From Xylocopa sonorina (taxonomy: Eukaryota; Arthropoda; Insecta; Hymenoptera; Apidae), in NCBI RefSeq assembly GCF_050948175.1, contig NC_135195.1:3872001-3936000 (forward strand): a stretch of 64,000 bases of DNA. The letters run 5' to 3'. The notes beneath the pieces are model-generated. The model worked only from the letters and a program-made list of their open reading frames with translations, had not been told where the DNA came from and searched no databases. Shown here piece after piece: positions 25,001 to 39,440 of the stretch. The translations under genes were made by a program, and so were the position numbers. Each line of letters starts with the position of its first letter. Position 1 is the stretch's first letter.

Positions 25001-28000
25001 GTTTCGATACCTAAAACGACGACTGCGTAGGTTTGCGTTAACATTTGATCCGTGGTTCGTGGAACATTTATCGACGGATTGATGAGAAATCGCGCGACTG
25101 ACCTTCGCTTAACCCGAGATCTTCTGTCGCGTGCACAAAAAACGAGCTGGATGGCTGCTGCAGCGATGAAACTGCGCGACAATTTGTCCGTAACGAAACG
25201 TTGAAATTGTGGATACAAAGTAATCCACTATCTATGAATGAGACGTCGATTGTACGAATAACGATTCAAGTCTGCGGAACAAAGGAGAGAATTGAAGTCG
25301 AGGGCATGCATAGAGTCAATTACGTCGTTGGGGCAAAGTAGCGCGACAACGATGAGTCAACGTCAATCAGCACGTTTCCTTTAACTTCCTCCGCGTCTTC
25401 CTTGGATTGTTAAACACGATGTACACGCGGAACTGTTAATTGTGTATCGTTACCGTTTTAAACAGCGTTCTTACGAGAAGCTCGATCGCACGGTCGCCTC
25501 TCAATGAGAACATACGTGTACCATACACACAAACAAATCGTATCTTCATATTAGACCCAAAAAAAAAGAGTTTTAATTTAGTATAACATAATTCGACACT
25601 TTACTATGTAATCGTCTTGCATTTTACTAATCAGTATTTAAATAAGAAGAGTCAGCAATCTCTGAAAATATGCGAAGCCTCCACTGCTAGCTAAACAAAT
25701 AGCAATTGGTCGAAAACGTAATTACTTTTCGACTTGGAATAGAATGGTACGATTTAAATATCGAGCATTTCATTCGTTGTTCACGTAATCTGATCTGTAT
25801 TGAAATTTCACCACTTACATCGCACCATTACCATACACCATCAACATATGTCGCGCGCGATTGCTTAGCGACGACCGAACAGAACGAGAAACGAGAGCAG
25901 AAGAAGACACGCGGATGTTTGCTCCTGCTCTCGGTCGCATGTACCTCGTTTACCGCAGGAGTCTCGATAAACGCGTCCATTTTACGCCGTTTCGCGCAGC
26001 CATCGAGTTTTTACCGTGTACGTAACACGGGGAAGGGAAGTGGTCCGGCTGGTGCACGCTGGATGGTATCGAAACGCGGCGACGTGATACAGGTTACGAA
26101 CAATCGAAAATGAATCGAAGCGAGCGGCGAAGAGAAGAAACAACGGGCAGAAAGGCGGGAGATAATAGAGGGAGCACGGGACTTTATGATTGCATCCAAA
26201 TGAATTTCCAACTAACCAATTCAATTGCGATTTCCGCGCGCGATATGCACTCGACTATTCATAATTACTCGATAGTTAGCAACCGCAGGGGTCGAAGTTT
26301 ATGGGCTTCGCAACTCGCTGGTAATTGGATTGTCTGTCGACTGACCGAGCGCTTCCATAATTCTTTGTACGTAGCGTAAAATCGAAATGGCGATTGCGCG
26401 GAACGGGACCGCCGCGTCGCGTTGGCACGTTTCCCTGCCGAAAATTCCGCGCGCCTCTTCTTATAACAAGCCTGCCCGTTTTTCCCGCGTTCCAACCTAT
26501 CCCATTACCGTTAATACACGCCATTTCCCGTGAATATTCAATGGTCGATCGTAATCCCCGTACACGCGCTCGGTCTTTGACGTCGATGTTCATATCCTCT
26601 GCGCCTCTTTACGGTTCGCGCGGAGAACGCAACGCCAGCGAATGCTCGCGCCCTTTGACGAGCGTTTTACCCCTTTCGCTTTGCACCATCATCTGTTGTC
26701 CGTTGTTACGTTTTAACGGTGTTTGTTCCTGATCTTTAAATTCGATTTTTCTATAATTGTAATATCAATTTTGAGATTGCAAGTTTTTGTAATTACAAGT
26801 TGCGCGTTTTATGCTTTATCGTACGATACTTTCTCACTTTGTACACTTTTTGTGATTTATACAGGAATTTGAGATTATATTGTTTAGTATTATAATTTCT
26901 TTTTTGGGTTCAGAGTTCACAGTTAAAGGGTTAAAGTAGCAACTCCCTCGCTATTATTATCGCTACATGTAAAGTCTAGTTTAAAAATTGTTAAGGTGGA
27001 ATAAAACACGGTACGCGGTGATTCTAAAATCTGCTTCGCCTTTGGTCTTTCGTTGCGCAGTAACGATTCGTTTATTTGATTCTATTGATCGAAGATATCC
27101 AGGATTCGTGGGAGCGTTAAAGATAACTACGATGGCGTCAATGGCAAAAAGAAAACGACGATTGGAACGATAAATATTGTGTTCGTCCTCTAGTATGTGT
27201 CATTTTTATTGACTCTCTCGTCTCGTCACGGTCTTTTAGATATTTTGTAACAATCGTTAAAAACTACTCGAGCCGCTCGTTTCCGTTCCCTTGAAAAGGC
27301 TCCTCTTCCCGGAGTCTGTTTAACCAATCGTTTTCGCGAAGGTGTTATCCTGTCTCGGCCGGTGCGAAATCGAAGCGTTAATATGAGAAGTTTCGCGTGG
27401 AAAGTTTCACGAAATTACATTACGCTGAAAAGTTTTCACGCCTTATTAAGATCTTGTTAGAAGGAGCAGAACGTTTTGAGGATACTTTCGTCCCTTTTTT
27501 CCTCTCACCGCTCACTCCGTCGCCCCGCAATCTCTATCTCTCCATAAAAAGGAGTAATATTCCCGTTTTCGCGGACGTTTAATATCGTGTCGTAATATTA
27601 TTTACGGTGCAATTCGAAGACGAACAGTGGAGCACAGTAAAAGTTTGAGTACGCTGTGTAAACGAAAGGGATTTTTTCATTCGCGTTCGCTATCACTGAT
27701 CGTGAGTAAAACTGATTCAAAGATGATGAACGTTGCATGTAATTCAGTATAAAAATGTCCTTATCGCTCTCTTCATTGCACGAGTGAATTTTTATTAGAT
27801 TTATTAACAGTTTGGTTTTCCCTTCTGATATCTTATTAGGAAAAAAGAAATGAAATCTGTTACGCTATATCCTTTTCACCTCGATTAATTGCGATTCATT
27901 GCCTTTTCGGTCTTTGGCAGGAAGTGCATGAATTTTTTAATTGTTCGATATCATTTGATTTCACGTTTCTCTCATTTCCAAATATTTGCTCGCTCACTTT

Positions 28001-31000
28001 ATGAAATACACGCGGAGAATGATTTTTTCACTCGTATAATTTCCGCGCGGGTTAACCGTGCATTCGCGAGCGATAAAACAAAATTAAGCCATACGTAACT
28101 GAATATTTGATCGGCAACGAGTCTGCACGAAATGTAATTACGTTACATATTTCACGGATAAAACGTTATTCACAACGAAACTCGACTGTAATTACATGGC
28201 ACCTTTTATTGACTTATTATTAACAGCCAGTTAATGATTTTAATGCGACATGCGTCATTTCGCCAACATTTATCCTTTTCGCTTCTGTAATGTCGAATCG
28301 ACACGTCGAAACGGTAATTCGAAAACAATTCCTTTCATTCGCGATCAAGTCTCGTTCGCCGCTCGTCGAGATCTAAACAAACACCATTTATATATTGAAA
28401 TTTCCATTATCCAAAGTGAAAAAAAATGAAGGACCCTTGTTACCTCGCTCTCGAGCCGTTCTTTACCACTGAAAAATGGAAGGAAAGAAGGATACGCGGT
28501 GCCTTTAAACGAAATTATAATTAGACCAGAAATTCGCTCCGTTTATCAGTGAAGTTGATAATATAATTTCCGTTTAACTACCGGTGGGCAAACGGATACG
28601 CAGGCACCATTGATCGCGAACTTCGTAGATTAAAATTAAATTCTCGCCCCGTTAAGAATTAATACGTTTCCCGTGTACATAATACGACTCCATCGGGGTA
28701 CTGAATTATTACGTGATCGCCCTTCGTGCTCCTCCGCGAGTCCGCCGCGGAAAACGCTAATTTACTTCTTATTTCCATAAATCAGCTGGCATTGCATCGA
28801 GAGGCGACATTACGAAACGGCGTAATCACAAAAGTGCGCCACGAGCACTTTCGGTAATAGTATACCCGTGCATATTTTAAGCATCGTAACGACTGATAGT
28901 TGCGTCTCGTGTTTTTTATGTAACGTTACGTTGAATTTATCGCACGAATTTTGATAACCGTGGCGAGATGGCCGCAGAGTTACGCCGTTAAAATCTATAC
29001 GTAACTACGTTATCTTATTATTCTACGTTCTAATATTATAAACTCTCGTAATTTTAGCGCACTCTGTATTTTATTGCCAAATCGTTTTAGCAATTTCATT
29101 GCGTACCAAATGGAAAAACAAACAAATTCTCACCTTAATGAATTAGAAAATGATAACAGATTTTTATGAAGTATACGCATGACGTTTGAAAACTAATCTT
29201 GAGATCGTTTAAATACCTAAAAGCAATCGAAGATACGTTTCTCATTAATTTTGCAAAATGATCATCCACTCGTTGGTTTATTGGCTTCGTAAATGGCGCG
29301 CGTTAAAAACTTGTTACCGCTTCCCTCGATTATTATGAAATTTTATCACATCGAAAAGTTTGTACGACCCCCGGCGTCGCACAGTTCCGGCGGCACAAGT
29401 ATTTATCGATTTTCAAAAAGGTGGAACGCCGTCGCTATTGTTTCGACTTGAACGCGGAGTTGCGCGTCCGCGTATATAGTTCGAGGACGAAACAAAAGTT
29501 CAATCTTAACACGTCCTTTTCCAGCGGTACATCGCAAGTTATCTGGGACACGAGGGCGCGAGTACCTTGCAGACGTAAGTGTCTCGTGTCCTGTTGAGTA
29601 CAGAGTATTGTCCTCGCGCAGTTTACAGAATTATAAATCCTTGTGCCCTTTTTTTTCCACCTCGCCATCTCCACGAAACACGATGGATTCTCGTAACGCG
29701 CGACACGCGTCTCCAAAAAATGTGCGCTTTCAAAAAACGCGCAACTTTTCAATCTGCACACAGTTAAACGCGGGACAAGTTTAATTGGGAGCAGTCAATT
29801 AATCAGAATACGATTCGCGGGAATTTATCAAGAGCGTCGAGTCTGCTCGAGGTTAATTAAAAAAAAGAGATGAATAAAAGGGAAAAAGGCATTGTTTGAA
29901 CTTTGCTGGACTCGAAACGCTCGTCGAAATGTCCAGCTGGATCGAAGAAAATATTCGAAACGCCGGTGCGCGCGAGCAAATTGTTTAGGATATAGTTCTG
30001 GGCTATTTCGTGGGAGGACTGGAACGACAACTTCGATTCGCGCGATGGCAAACAGACCCCTCGTTTCCCACGAATCCTGTCCAAGTGTCAGAAACACTTC
30101 GACCGATCGACTTTGACTAATTTCCGCCAACGATACTGCATATCGAGTCGACTTGGACCAACTTTCGACCCGCATTCGATACCACGACGATCTTCGAGCT
30201 GGCTCGAGCGCGAGTTTAAGTTTCGCGTGGAACAGGATAATTCGACGTACAACTATCGAAACCCAACGATTACTCGAGAAGAGGATTATTCGCGCAAAAA
30301 GTATTTAAATAAACCGCAAAATTAAACTGAAATAACGATCAAATATACATTATTCTAGTGTAAATCAAAGATATACACTTTGGAAAGTTTAACATTTTTC
30401 CAATGCAATTTATTTGTCGCAAAACGACAGGACAATCCAGACAGTCGTCCAAGCTCGAAGGAAATTCGCTCGAAGGAAAACGTAGGAGGCCAGAAGGACA
30501 AACGGAACTGCAAAAGTAATCCCAGCGTTCCTTCAAAGACAACGTACTATGCAAAGTGACCGAACCGTCCACGCAAATGACTTCATCGTCCGACAAAGCG
30601 TTCGCTACCCGCAACTGAATCGCGTCGAGTCAACGATCGACGTCAACAGCGTCGCGCAAAGATCCACAACCCCGAAGCAACTTCCTGTCCGCAGCCAGCG
30701 GTCCAGCAGCGGATTCGTAACGCGAGCGTAACAACGCGACAAGGGCTGGGCATTAGAAACTGAAACCAGCAGCCTCCACCCCGCCAGTGCCTTTCACCTC
30801 GATTTCGTCGCGTTTCGACGAGCGCTGACGAGCGGTCTGTCGCGTATCGTTGGAGTTCCCATGATCATAAGCGAAAATTGTTTGATGATCGTGCGCTAAA
30901 TTGACCCTCCTGGAAAGAGACAGGTCGCGATGGCGGGTCGAACGTGTTAGAGCCGCGGGCAAAGGGGGAGGGCGGGCAGGCGAACACGGATGCGGCGATC

Positions 31001-31858
31001 ATCAGGCGGGGAAAAAGCACCCAGGCCAGGCAAAGTGGCTGGGGTGTACCCCCTTTTTTCATTTAAATTACTCGAAGGCGGTAGTGCCGCGACACGGCCG
31101 GCATACCTAATGACCGCATATTCTGCGCTGCCACTGCCACTCAAAGCGAACGGTACACACTACTACGTCAACGGTCGGGCAGACCTGGTCCCGACAGGAA
31201 AATAATACGAGTCGGCCATAATCCGTGGTTGCGCTTCGTCTACGGCCATGCCACCTCTATACACATGATTTAACAGAAGCGTGTACGCGGAAAAATATGA
31301 TTGCTGCCTGTTCGGGAAACGTTGGCGAGGAATTCGAATCGGTGGGTGATTCTACGAGACGAAACCAGACGAGAGTCTCTGGGACTAGAAAATTGCGTAC
31401 GAAGGTTCGTTGTCGAGAGGAATCGTCTTGATGTTAAGGGTTCAATGGTCAAGTGTAACGCGCCATGGGTATCGTGTATGATCGTTGCACTGTACCATTG
31501 GTGAACGCGGAGCTAATGAATTTTTTATATCGTTTTGCTTGAGAACGAAATCGAAGACGTTATTTTATGATTCTTCATTTTGGATTTAGTTTAATGTGCA
31601 AAATGAGACTTTCTGTTGTCTGCAATCAGTGGCGAATCGAGTGTAGATATTGTAGAACTGCAGCATCCCCTATTTCCACTAGACATTATGGATAACATTT
31701 AATATAATGAGTGATTTCAGTATGATATACAATCCTAAAGCTTAATGTCAGTAGCCATTCCCCAACTTACGAAAAAGATACAAAAATTTCTGTATAAAAC
31801 TCTGCAGTACCACAAATTAATTTTAACCACGAGCTGCCACTGTCTGCAACCGTATTGC

Positions 31859-31906
31859 AGAATTATTTGCGTAAATATATTGCGATTATTTGAGTAAATA
31901 TATGTG
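31859..31906. repeat. Short AT-rich tandem duplication
   Basis: ATTATTTGCGTAAATATAT is followed directly by a second copy reading ATTATTTGAGTAAATATAT. This is two units of about 23 bp with one visible base difference. Confidence 0.75.
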
Positions 31907-34900
31907 AGGAATGAAATGATTGCGATAGTACACTGATACGTGACGTAGACTTAACGATCTCTGTGAAAAACAGCTGAAGAGCGACGAGGAGTGGGTCAGG
32001 CAAGGAGGTGGGTGAAAGGATCAATCAGCGTTCAGACTCGAAAGAGAGTAGTAGATTCGTATTCATTAAATAGATTGTTAATGTGTTTCTATTTTTATTA
32101 TCTTGTCCTCGTTGTATTCCGCCATCGAGGTTCCTTGTTCACGAGATATTCGTTCGGAAGACTCGAGCGAATGAGTGGAACTCAGAGAGGGTGGAAACGT
32201 ATGGCATGTATATGTGTATTTGTTTTGTGGGAACTGAGGATTGGTTTCCCCTGGATGATTCATACGAACGTGCAGTGGAGGTGGTCGGGGACGTTGCAGA
32301 AGGTGAACTTGATTGACAATGAGAATTGGATGGAGTAGGTAGAGAAATGGGTAGCTTGAATGGTGGAGATTAGATTAGGCGAGGTTGATTTGAATAGATA
32401 ATGGATCAGGGATAGGAATGGTTAAATAAGTTATTAAAGTAGATTTTGAAGGTGAAGTGGTTCTGAATTATTAGGTGGAGGCGCGTGCATATGTATTGTA
32501 TGTGCGGTGATTTCATTTTAATACAATGGGAACCTTCGAGTTGCTTAAATGATATGAAAACTGAATACAATCGAAAACACATTCTGTATTAATCTATGCT
32601 AAAAATTGTTGAAATACCTGCGATTCATTCGCTTCAGTTTACTGATGTTTGCCCCCGTTTTTTACTTTGTCCGTTTATTTTCCGTTTTTATAAACGTTTT
32701 ATAAACGAATTAATCGATAAACGATTAATCATTTGGAAATAGAAATGCTTCAATTATAAAATTAAAGTAATAAACTTCGATTATAATTTGCAATTGGTTC
32801 AGTTTATTTATTTTATGAATGCAATGACTTGGAATATTTCTTACAAGGAAATCAGAGACAACGGATAATTAATAAAAGTTTCGATCTATCTCTAAAACAA
32901 ATATGTTTAACTATTTTATAAATAAATTTAAAATAAATCACTGCAATTGCCATATCTCTCATAAAACTGTAAAAGCATTTAATCGATAAGAACTATTGAT
33001 TACATTAAAAAATCTCGAGCGAACAATCCGAAGTTGCCATTTTATCCACGCCAGAACAATGACTTTAACAAACTTATTTAGCATGTTCATTCACGACTTC
33101 TTTTTTCGTTAAAATCACGTCCACGCCACAATGTTCAGATTAAAGTTTCGTTTATATTCCAGACTTTTCAACAAGTCCGAGAGCTAGATAAAATCACGCA
33201 ATACCGACACAACGATGATACCGTCTAAAAGTACATTCTCATACAAGAACGTCTTCAGATATTTTCCAACGACGCGTTCAATTGTCGCTAGATAAAACCA
33301 GCGAGATATCTATGTAGCTAACAATGAGTAAGACTTTTGCAGAATACCGCGGATACACGCTGGCAGGAACCAAGGAAGGAGTGAACGGCGGGCATAGCCG
33401 CAAAAAAAAAAGATAAAGAAACGCAGTACCCTGTTAGCGGAGTTGGACACACTGGATAAACTAATTAACGATCGAACAACGTCGGAAGTAATTAGCTGCG
33501 TATTCTATTCAGGGCGTAATTAAACGCCGGTTAGAAAGCCTCTGCTATCCTTTTCGCCGCGAATTAATTTGTATATCGGCGTGATTCGCAGCCGGTTAAT
33601 AAATGTCGCCAGATGCGAAATTAATTCCAGCGAAACGAGCGTCAATTTCGACGATGATTTCGCGTACGCGAAAAAGAAATATCCGAGTTGAATTCGGGAA
33701 TGGCGACGCGTCGCGCGGATGCGTTCAAATTGTTATTCCCATTCTGGAATACGACCTCGCGCAACTACTTATCGCTCACCTCTCCGCGAACTTCGAAGTT
33801 AAAAGAAAACTTCATGTGTCACTGTCAAATTTGCATACAAGTTACGATAATGTACTTTTTCGCATCGTCGGAATAAAACATTCCATATCCACAACGCGCG
33901 CACTGTAGTTGCATCCGATTTAAGCCGCGTTTCGAACACTCGACCAGCACAGCCAAAGCGAGAGAACGTAAAAAACGTATCGTTCGCGATTTTCAATGGA
34001 TATCTGGCGTTAAATAAAATAACAGGTTCGCATCGAGAAACTGCTTCCATTCAGGCTGCTTAGACTCGAGTAATTTGACTAATTCGCGCGAGGCTTAAAC
34101 AGCAATGATTTATTCGTACGAGCGTGCGTGTTCAGAGGGAAGAATTACAGGCCTCGTAAGAAATGCATTCGTTTGAATGTTTCACCGATCTCAATTGTGA
34201 AATTGCACCTCCGGCGATATGTAGCAATTATAGATGCTAATGCGCCGGAGAAAAAAGGCAGGAAAGAACCGCACTCTTGATCGTCGACGAATGTTAAGGT
34301 TAAACGGTTGTGGAAGCATCTGCGTTTAATATTTATGACGATTATGTTTGCTGCTACGCTCAACGTTGAATAGCATCGTACAAGAGGCACTATAAATGTA
34401 AATTCCAATTTTTATTAACAATTAGATGTGTCATATTTATTTCAAACGCTGATAAGAAAAATTCGCGCACACCCTTCACCCACCCCTGCAACCACTTTGC
34501 ACTCGAGCGTCCGGTTATAAATTTTTAAATTGCACGAAACGTATAGTAGAAATTGTACAGAGAATATGCGACAGAATTTTTTTATTATTATTATTTGCTG
34601 TTAGTTGTTATTAGAAATGGAGGTACTTTATATTAACCATTTGCACTCGAGGACTTCGCAGTGGAGCTGTTTAAATTTTGTCTTCGAACTCGAGGGCTCT
34701 TTAATGGAAACAATGCAAATAATTTTCAGTTCATAGCATAAGAGATACAAACAATACGTAATAACTTCGCTTATTCCGTCAGCAAATTATAAATGTTTTA
34801 TAAATAATCATGTTGTTACTTTTCCTTTAAAAGGTTAAATTTTAATCATATACATTTTTTTAATGCACTAGACTAGTCTCGATATAAACTAGGAAGCACA

Positions 34901-36380
34901 TGATGATAGGATACGCGAACAAAAAGGGCAAGAAGACTTTAGAAATTTAAGTCAGAGGATTCTTGACGACGATGCCAGACAGTTTGCATTACGTCTTACA
35001 TACTAATTGCATATTCTATACTACAACACGTTATGGAGTACGGTTTGACCTACATTGCTTCTCTTGCCAATATACATTTTACGTGTTCGATGTTATCAAT
35101 TTTGATAACATTACGGAACTTCGTTGCGTCAGACGTATTATACGTATAAAAATATTTCAATACTTCTCGAACGGATAGAGACGGATATATCTAAACAAAA
35201 AAGAGATGGAATAGAAATACGACTAGGTCGAGTATACAACTTTATCTTATTTAATCTTTGCTATTATTGATTTTCAGTTATCCGTTAAATGGACATTTCC
35301 TGTCGACTTTTTTGCGACGGTTGCCTGTTTTTTACTGGCAACTGTTTCTTTAGAGCGCGTCCTCGAACGTGTTACTTGGTTTCCTAGAATTAAATCATCG
35401 ATGTAGAAGTACGATCATGTTTTTAATTACACCACCGCTATCTGTTAAATAATTGCAACTGTTAACGAATATTATACATCAATGCTTGAAACAGAAACGA
35501 TTTCAGAGTTATTATATTTGTATCTACCATATTATACGGTATACGACTGATAAAGATACGCTTTAATTGCTCTACGGCTCAATGAAGTATTTTTCGCGCG
35601 AGAAAGTAACCGATTCTGAATTGGCCATAATTGTAATCGATCGTGTGCATACCATACGCTATTTAAATAACACTGGCCAAATATTGCTTCAATAATATAT
35701 CGTAAATATTACACAGTAAACACTGTTTACAGTTTAGTAAGTCTCAATCGTATCCCATCTATGGAATTACGTGTACGAGCAGTGCATATAAATTCCTAAA
35801 TGTAAAACGATGCGAAGAGAAATTGCGCGGCTATCAGGAAGGCGAGCTAAGCTTTAATAATGCGCGGAGGTAACACCAAGTCCTCCAGCCACTTCCGGTG
35901 AATCATCGAAAAATCATAAAACAAATATGTTAACAATCGGGCGCGATATGTACGCGCTCGAAAATTCCTGCTAAATACAATACGACACGGTCCATAAATT
36001 ATTTTGAACACGCGTGAACCGCTCTCTGTGTGTACCCCAATATTTGCACAGATTTTTCCCGTATACATTTTGCGAATTAGTGTGCACGGGAGTCACGCGT
36101 AACGCCACTCAAATATTAGAACAGATTTAAAATAGGTAACGTCTGTTTAAAATCGCTTTTAACGCCGATTCGCACCGATGCGACTCGCGTTCCCATAAAA
36201 TATTAACCAAGAAACGATCAATCGTTCCGTTCACTCTATCCAATAGTACTTTTCATACAATTTTCATCTCATTTATAACTCTCTGCTACGATAATTCCCC
36301 AATAACACTATTATCTCCTTCATTAATTCGCCAGGTAAAATTACGAATGACAAAAATATGCGATACGATCGTCCAATCGA

Positions 36381-36411
36381 TCTCTCTCTCTCTCTCTCCC
36401 TCTCTCTCCCT
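36381..36411. repeat. TC microsatellite
   Basis: A run of TC dinucleotides interrupted by two CCC interruptions spans about 31 bp. Confidence 0.9.
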
Positions 36412-37874
36412 GTCCAGCACGAATTTAGTACGGTTTAATCTGGAGAACAATCCGACGAAAGAGCACAATGACAATTGTTGTTCCTCGCTGGACCCCGGGG
36501 GTATGCACCGTAAAACGGTTCTCATTTGCTCCCGCACTTTTTCATCAGCACCGTAAACAATGCCGAGTGTATGTTTGCGCAGCGACGGAGGCGCGGCGGA
36601 ATCTTGACTGACAGCGAAACTCGGATCAAGACTGGGACCAACGAGATGGGTGGCGGCGAGCATCCCCCTCCGGTTCGACGGAAATTCATCCGAACAATTA
36701 TCTTCGGAATGAAACGGCGCCAATTAAACGAGCTCGACCGGGTGTTCCCGGGCTTGCAAAAACGACCGTCGGTACTAATTAGCAAAGTCCACGCTCCAAG
36801 TGAATTTCATACTAGACTTTACGAGTGGCCCGGATGCTTCGCCAACTATTCTGGCTGTCTTCTGCCTCATAAACGATCCGAGCGCGTTCAACGCTCTCTG
36901 CGCGTCTCTGCTCCTCGCCAGTTCCGTTCTGTTTCGTCTGCGAACTCTGGTCGGGGACAGGTGTCGACGTGGGTTTCAAGCGATGCTCGTTTCAGCCCGC
37001 GTGTAACGCGATTTCGAAACGGGAGAAGGGAGCGAAAAAATAGCGTGGCGAAGAGTAAACAGGCGGGATCGAGCGCGTTGCCGCGCGATCAACGGGGTTT
37101 GAATACGCCGCGCGGGTTAATCGGCTTAAAAAAGAGAGACGCTGACGGTTCGCGTACGCGGACGAAGGCTGCCTGTTTATGCCGATCGTCGGTTTTAATT
37201 AAGTTTCTCAGCGGTATTTTAATTTCCAACGGTGCCGGTTATTTTCGTCAGGTTTTGTTTGCCTCGCGGTTTTATTAGTCCTCCGTTTTCCAGGCGAAGG
37301 GAGAATTTACGCTTGGCCTTGCTGGAGGTGCTGCACTTGAGATGCTCTCTGCGACGGCGTGCATCGTTGCGTAATCGTAAATAATCGCGATTGCGTAACG
37401 TGTTGTGTTAATTTCAGTTTCGGTTAATTTAAGCGAACAGCTCTGATAATTTATTAGTCGGAAAATTGCGTCAACAAGTTAAACCGATCAGGCTTAGCTA
37501 TTAATACATATCAATCGAGAGCGTTGTAATTTTTTATAATTTAATCATTCCGTCGCGTAATTCCAAAGTTTATATCACTGTATACGTATCAATGCATATT
37601 GTAATACTCTTCGCGTTATACTCAATAGCACAATCCAATTTGAGATACGGATATTTGAACAGGCGTCTCGCTAGAATATTTTCTATTTTAAAAACTTATT
37701 TCAGAAGTAACTTGAAACTTATTCTATACAAAAGATGTCTACAAAACGTTCAGCAAAGGTCGAAAACCCGCAACATTAATTTATACGCTATATTAAGACA
37801 CGTATGCGAATTATGCCGCGGTAGTAATAAAGTAGACATATGCCAATTGGCAATATTCCCGGGTCCGCCGACGT

Positions 37875-37903
37875 GGGGCGGGGGTGGGCGGGTTCAGAGG
37901 GGG
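37875..37903 (+). other. G-quadruplex motif
   Basis: Runs of 4, 5, 3 and 3 guanines are separated by single-base loops (C, T, C) at 37875-37892. A further five-guanine run follows at 37899-37903. This meets the usual four-run quadruplex rule with very short loops. The G-rich strand is the plus strand, which is the template strand for the minus-strand gene whose putative first intron contains it. Confidence 0.75.
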
Positions 37904-39144
37904 CAAACGAGTATTTGTGCATACGGGCGTCTCGCGTACAACTTTTCGCATAAAACTGCATAAAACAACAGCAGGCTGGCGCGGCTCTTGATTTGCGAAG
38001 TTTTATAGTAAGATGGCACTGTTCCGGCACGAAAATGCCCAGTATGAGAAAAGTTAAGTCCATTTACAAATATGCGCACGCCTACGGTGTGCTCCGGAAA
38101 CGAAAGGCTCGTGAACCAACTTACGGAGCGGAAAATACGCGAAATGTTATCTACTACGCGAGGTCTATTTCCCTCTTTAACCTACTCCATTGTTATCGTC
38201 AGTATACGTTGGCTACGGTTATTACTCGAACCGTTTCGAGAAGCTTCCGACGATATTGCTGACACGCGATAAATGTCCAATGTCGCGCGCAACGGTCGAT
38301 CGCGGTAAGAAGATAAACAGCGTTTCGAAGAGGGGACGACAATAGGCTTCGATCGATGGAAATATTTTCATCGGGGATCGATCCGTCCCGATCGAACCGT
38401 TTGTTTTCGATCCTTAATCCGTCACGATTGTTACGATGAGTCACGGCACCGCATTCGAACCGGTTCGTTCAGCGGTGCTATTTTCATGTTCCACGCGACT
38501 CGCCCGCTGCGAATATTCCCAGTCGGTCGCCGCGTTCGTCGTTAACGATCGTTTGGAAGTCGTCCGATTAGAAATTTCTGATACTTGGCCGCGGTGAACG
38601 AGACCAGAGATTACGGCGCAGCCGAAAAATCGAACGTTCTGCACACGTACGACAAACAGGCTGTGTGATTAACGAACGTGACTTTTCGAGCACCCCAGTG
38701 CCTCTACGCTTCGCCCCGGCACGTACTCTCCGCACGCATGCTCCTTTCGCTCGAAACAGCTTCTAGCTAGACTGTCACGCGACAAGATCACGAATATGAC
38801 CTTACCAATTGCCAAGAAATTCTCTGGTACGCGTCGACTCTGCGCGCGCTCGTAACGACGCTCCTTTCGAAAAATCATCAGACTCTCCCTCGCGAAGGGA
38901 CAAGCCAATAAGTAATTCGAAAAACTACCGTTTCGACTGGCTTCCCCCAACGGAAACGAGAACAACTAATTTCAAAGGGACACAACAACGGTCGAACGTC
39001 GAACGTGACCGATCCATCTGTCGATGCGGTCAGCCTCGAATCCCTATTCTTCCGTCGTGCGCATACGTGGTCTTTGCTAGCGAATTTTAAACGAACGGAC
39101 GGGGCCAGCGTTCTCGTTTAATTATCGTAAACCGAGGGGAGAGG

Positions 39145-39165
39145 CGTGTGTGTGTGTGTGTGTGC
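39145..39165. repeat. TG microsatellite beside a splice donor
   Basis: A run of GT dinucleotides of about 20 bp lies three bases inside the intron-side donor hexamer of the signal-peptide exon. In the minus-strand transcript it would be a CA repeat immediately after GUGAGUACG. CA repeats next to donors can act as splicing enhancers in other systems. That role here is inference. Confidence 0.85.
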
Positions 39166-39173
39166 GTACTCAC

Positions 39174-39240
39174 CAGGGAAGCTGTACGTGGACGCGACGA
39201 AAGACGCCACGACGAGTAGCACGACACCGACGGTTTTCAT
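39174..39240 (-). CDS. Signal-peptide first exon of a secreted protein
   Basis: This is a 67-base minus-strand exon: 22 codons plus one base before a strong GTGAGT donor. The start codon is preceded by GGAAAGGAGA (A at -3, favourable). The peptide is a textbook secretion signal: MKT, a hydrophobic core VGVVLLVVASFVA, then STYSFP, with likely cleavage around S20 or shortly after. The split G codon joins in phase to the exon at 5674-5874 (phase 1 to phase 1). Short signal-peptide exons followed by very long introns are common for insect neuropeptide and other secreted-protein genes. The mature product is not recognised. A promoter-like region lies 200-280 bp upstream. The exon itself is well supported; pairing with the distant exon is inferred. 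Confidence 0.75.
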
Positions 39241-39440
39241 TCTCCTTTCCTGTTTAGATAGGCTGCGCCGGGAAAAGTCGCTCTGGTAAAGCCTCTGGGA
39301 CGATGATTCGATTAGTACTGGCGGGTTTGGCCTGTTGCGAACGGGACTGTCACAGAACTCGCGAGGGGATCAAGGTCACTCACAGAACCAGCTCACTGAA
39401 ACTCGCTGACGCTTTGCACTACGACTTTTGTCTCGCGCCA

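Larger units (their letters stand above)
5875..39173 (-). other. Putative 33-kb first intron, gene-poor
   Basis: If the two minus-strand exons join directly, this is one intron, with GTGAGT at 39173-39168 and CAG at 5877-5875. Inside I see only repeats, MITE-like remnants, palindromes and alternating AT-rich and CpG-rich patches. The CpG-rich patches (roughly 10050-10700, 11160-11720, 13100-13560, 17340-17780, 20440-22350, 23040-23470, 25800-26660, 29400-31430, 36450-37310, 38100-39170) carry long open frames on both strands without homology. The AT-rich parts (for example 16780-17230 and 32640-33100) show nothing gene-like. Small nested genes or further exons cannot be excluded by eye. Confidence 0.45.

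Noticed and set aside
34635..34840. TTAACCATTTGCACTCGAG string resembling a TTAA element end
   Set aside because: Left end resembles the family at 62475, but no convincing inverted partner was found to the right.
36526..37278. 250-codon plus-strand open frame
   Set aside because: Longest frame outside nan, but the translation is low-information and Arg/Ser-rich, overlaps other frames and resembles no known protein.
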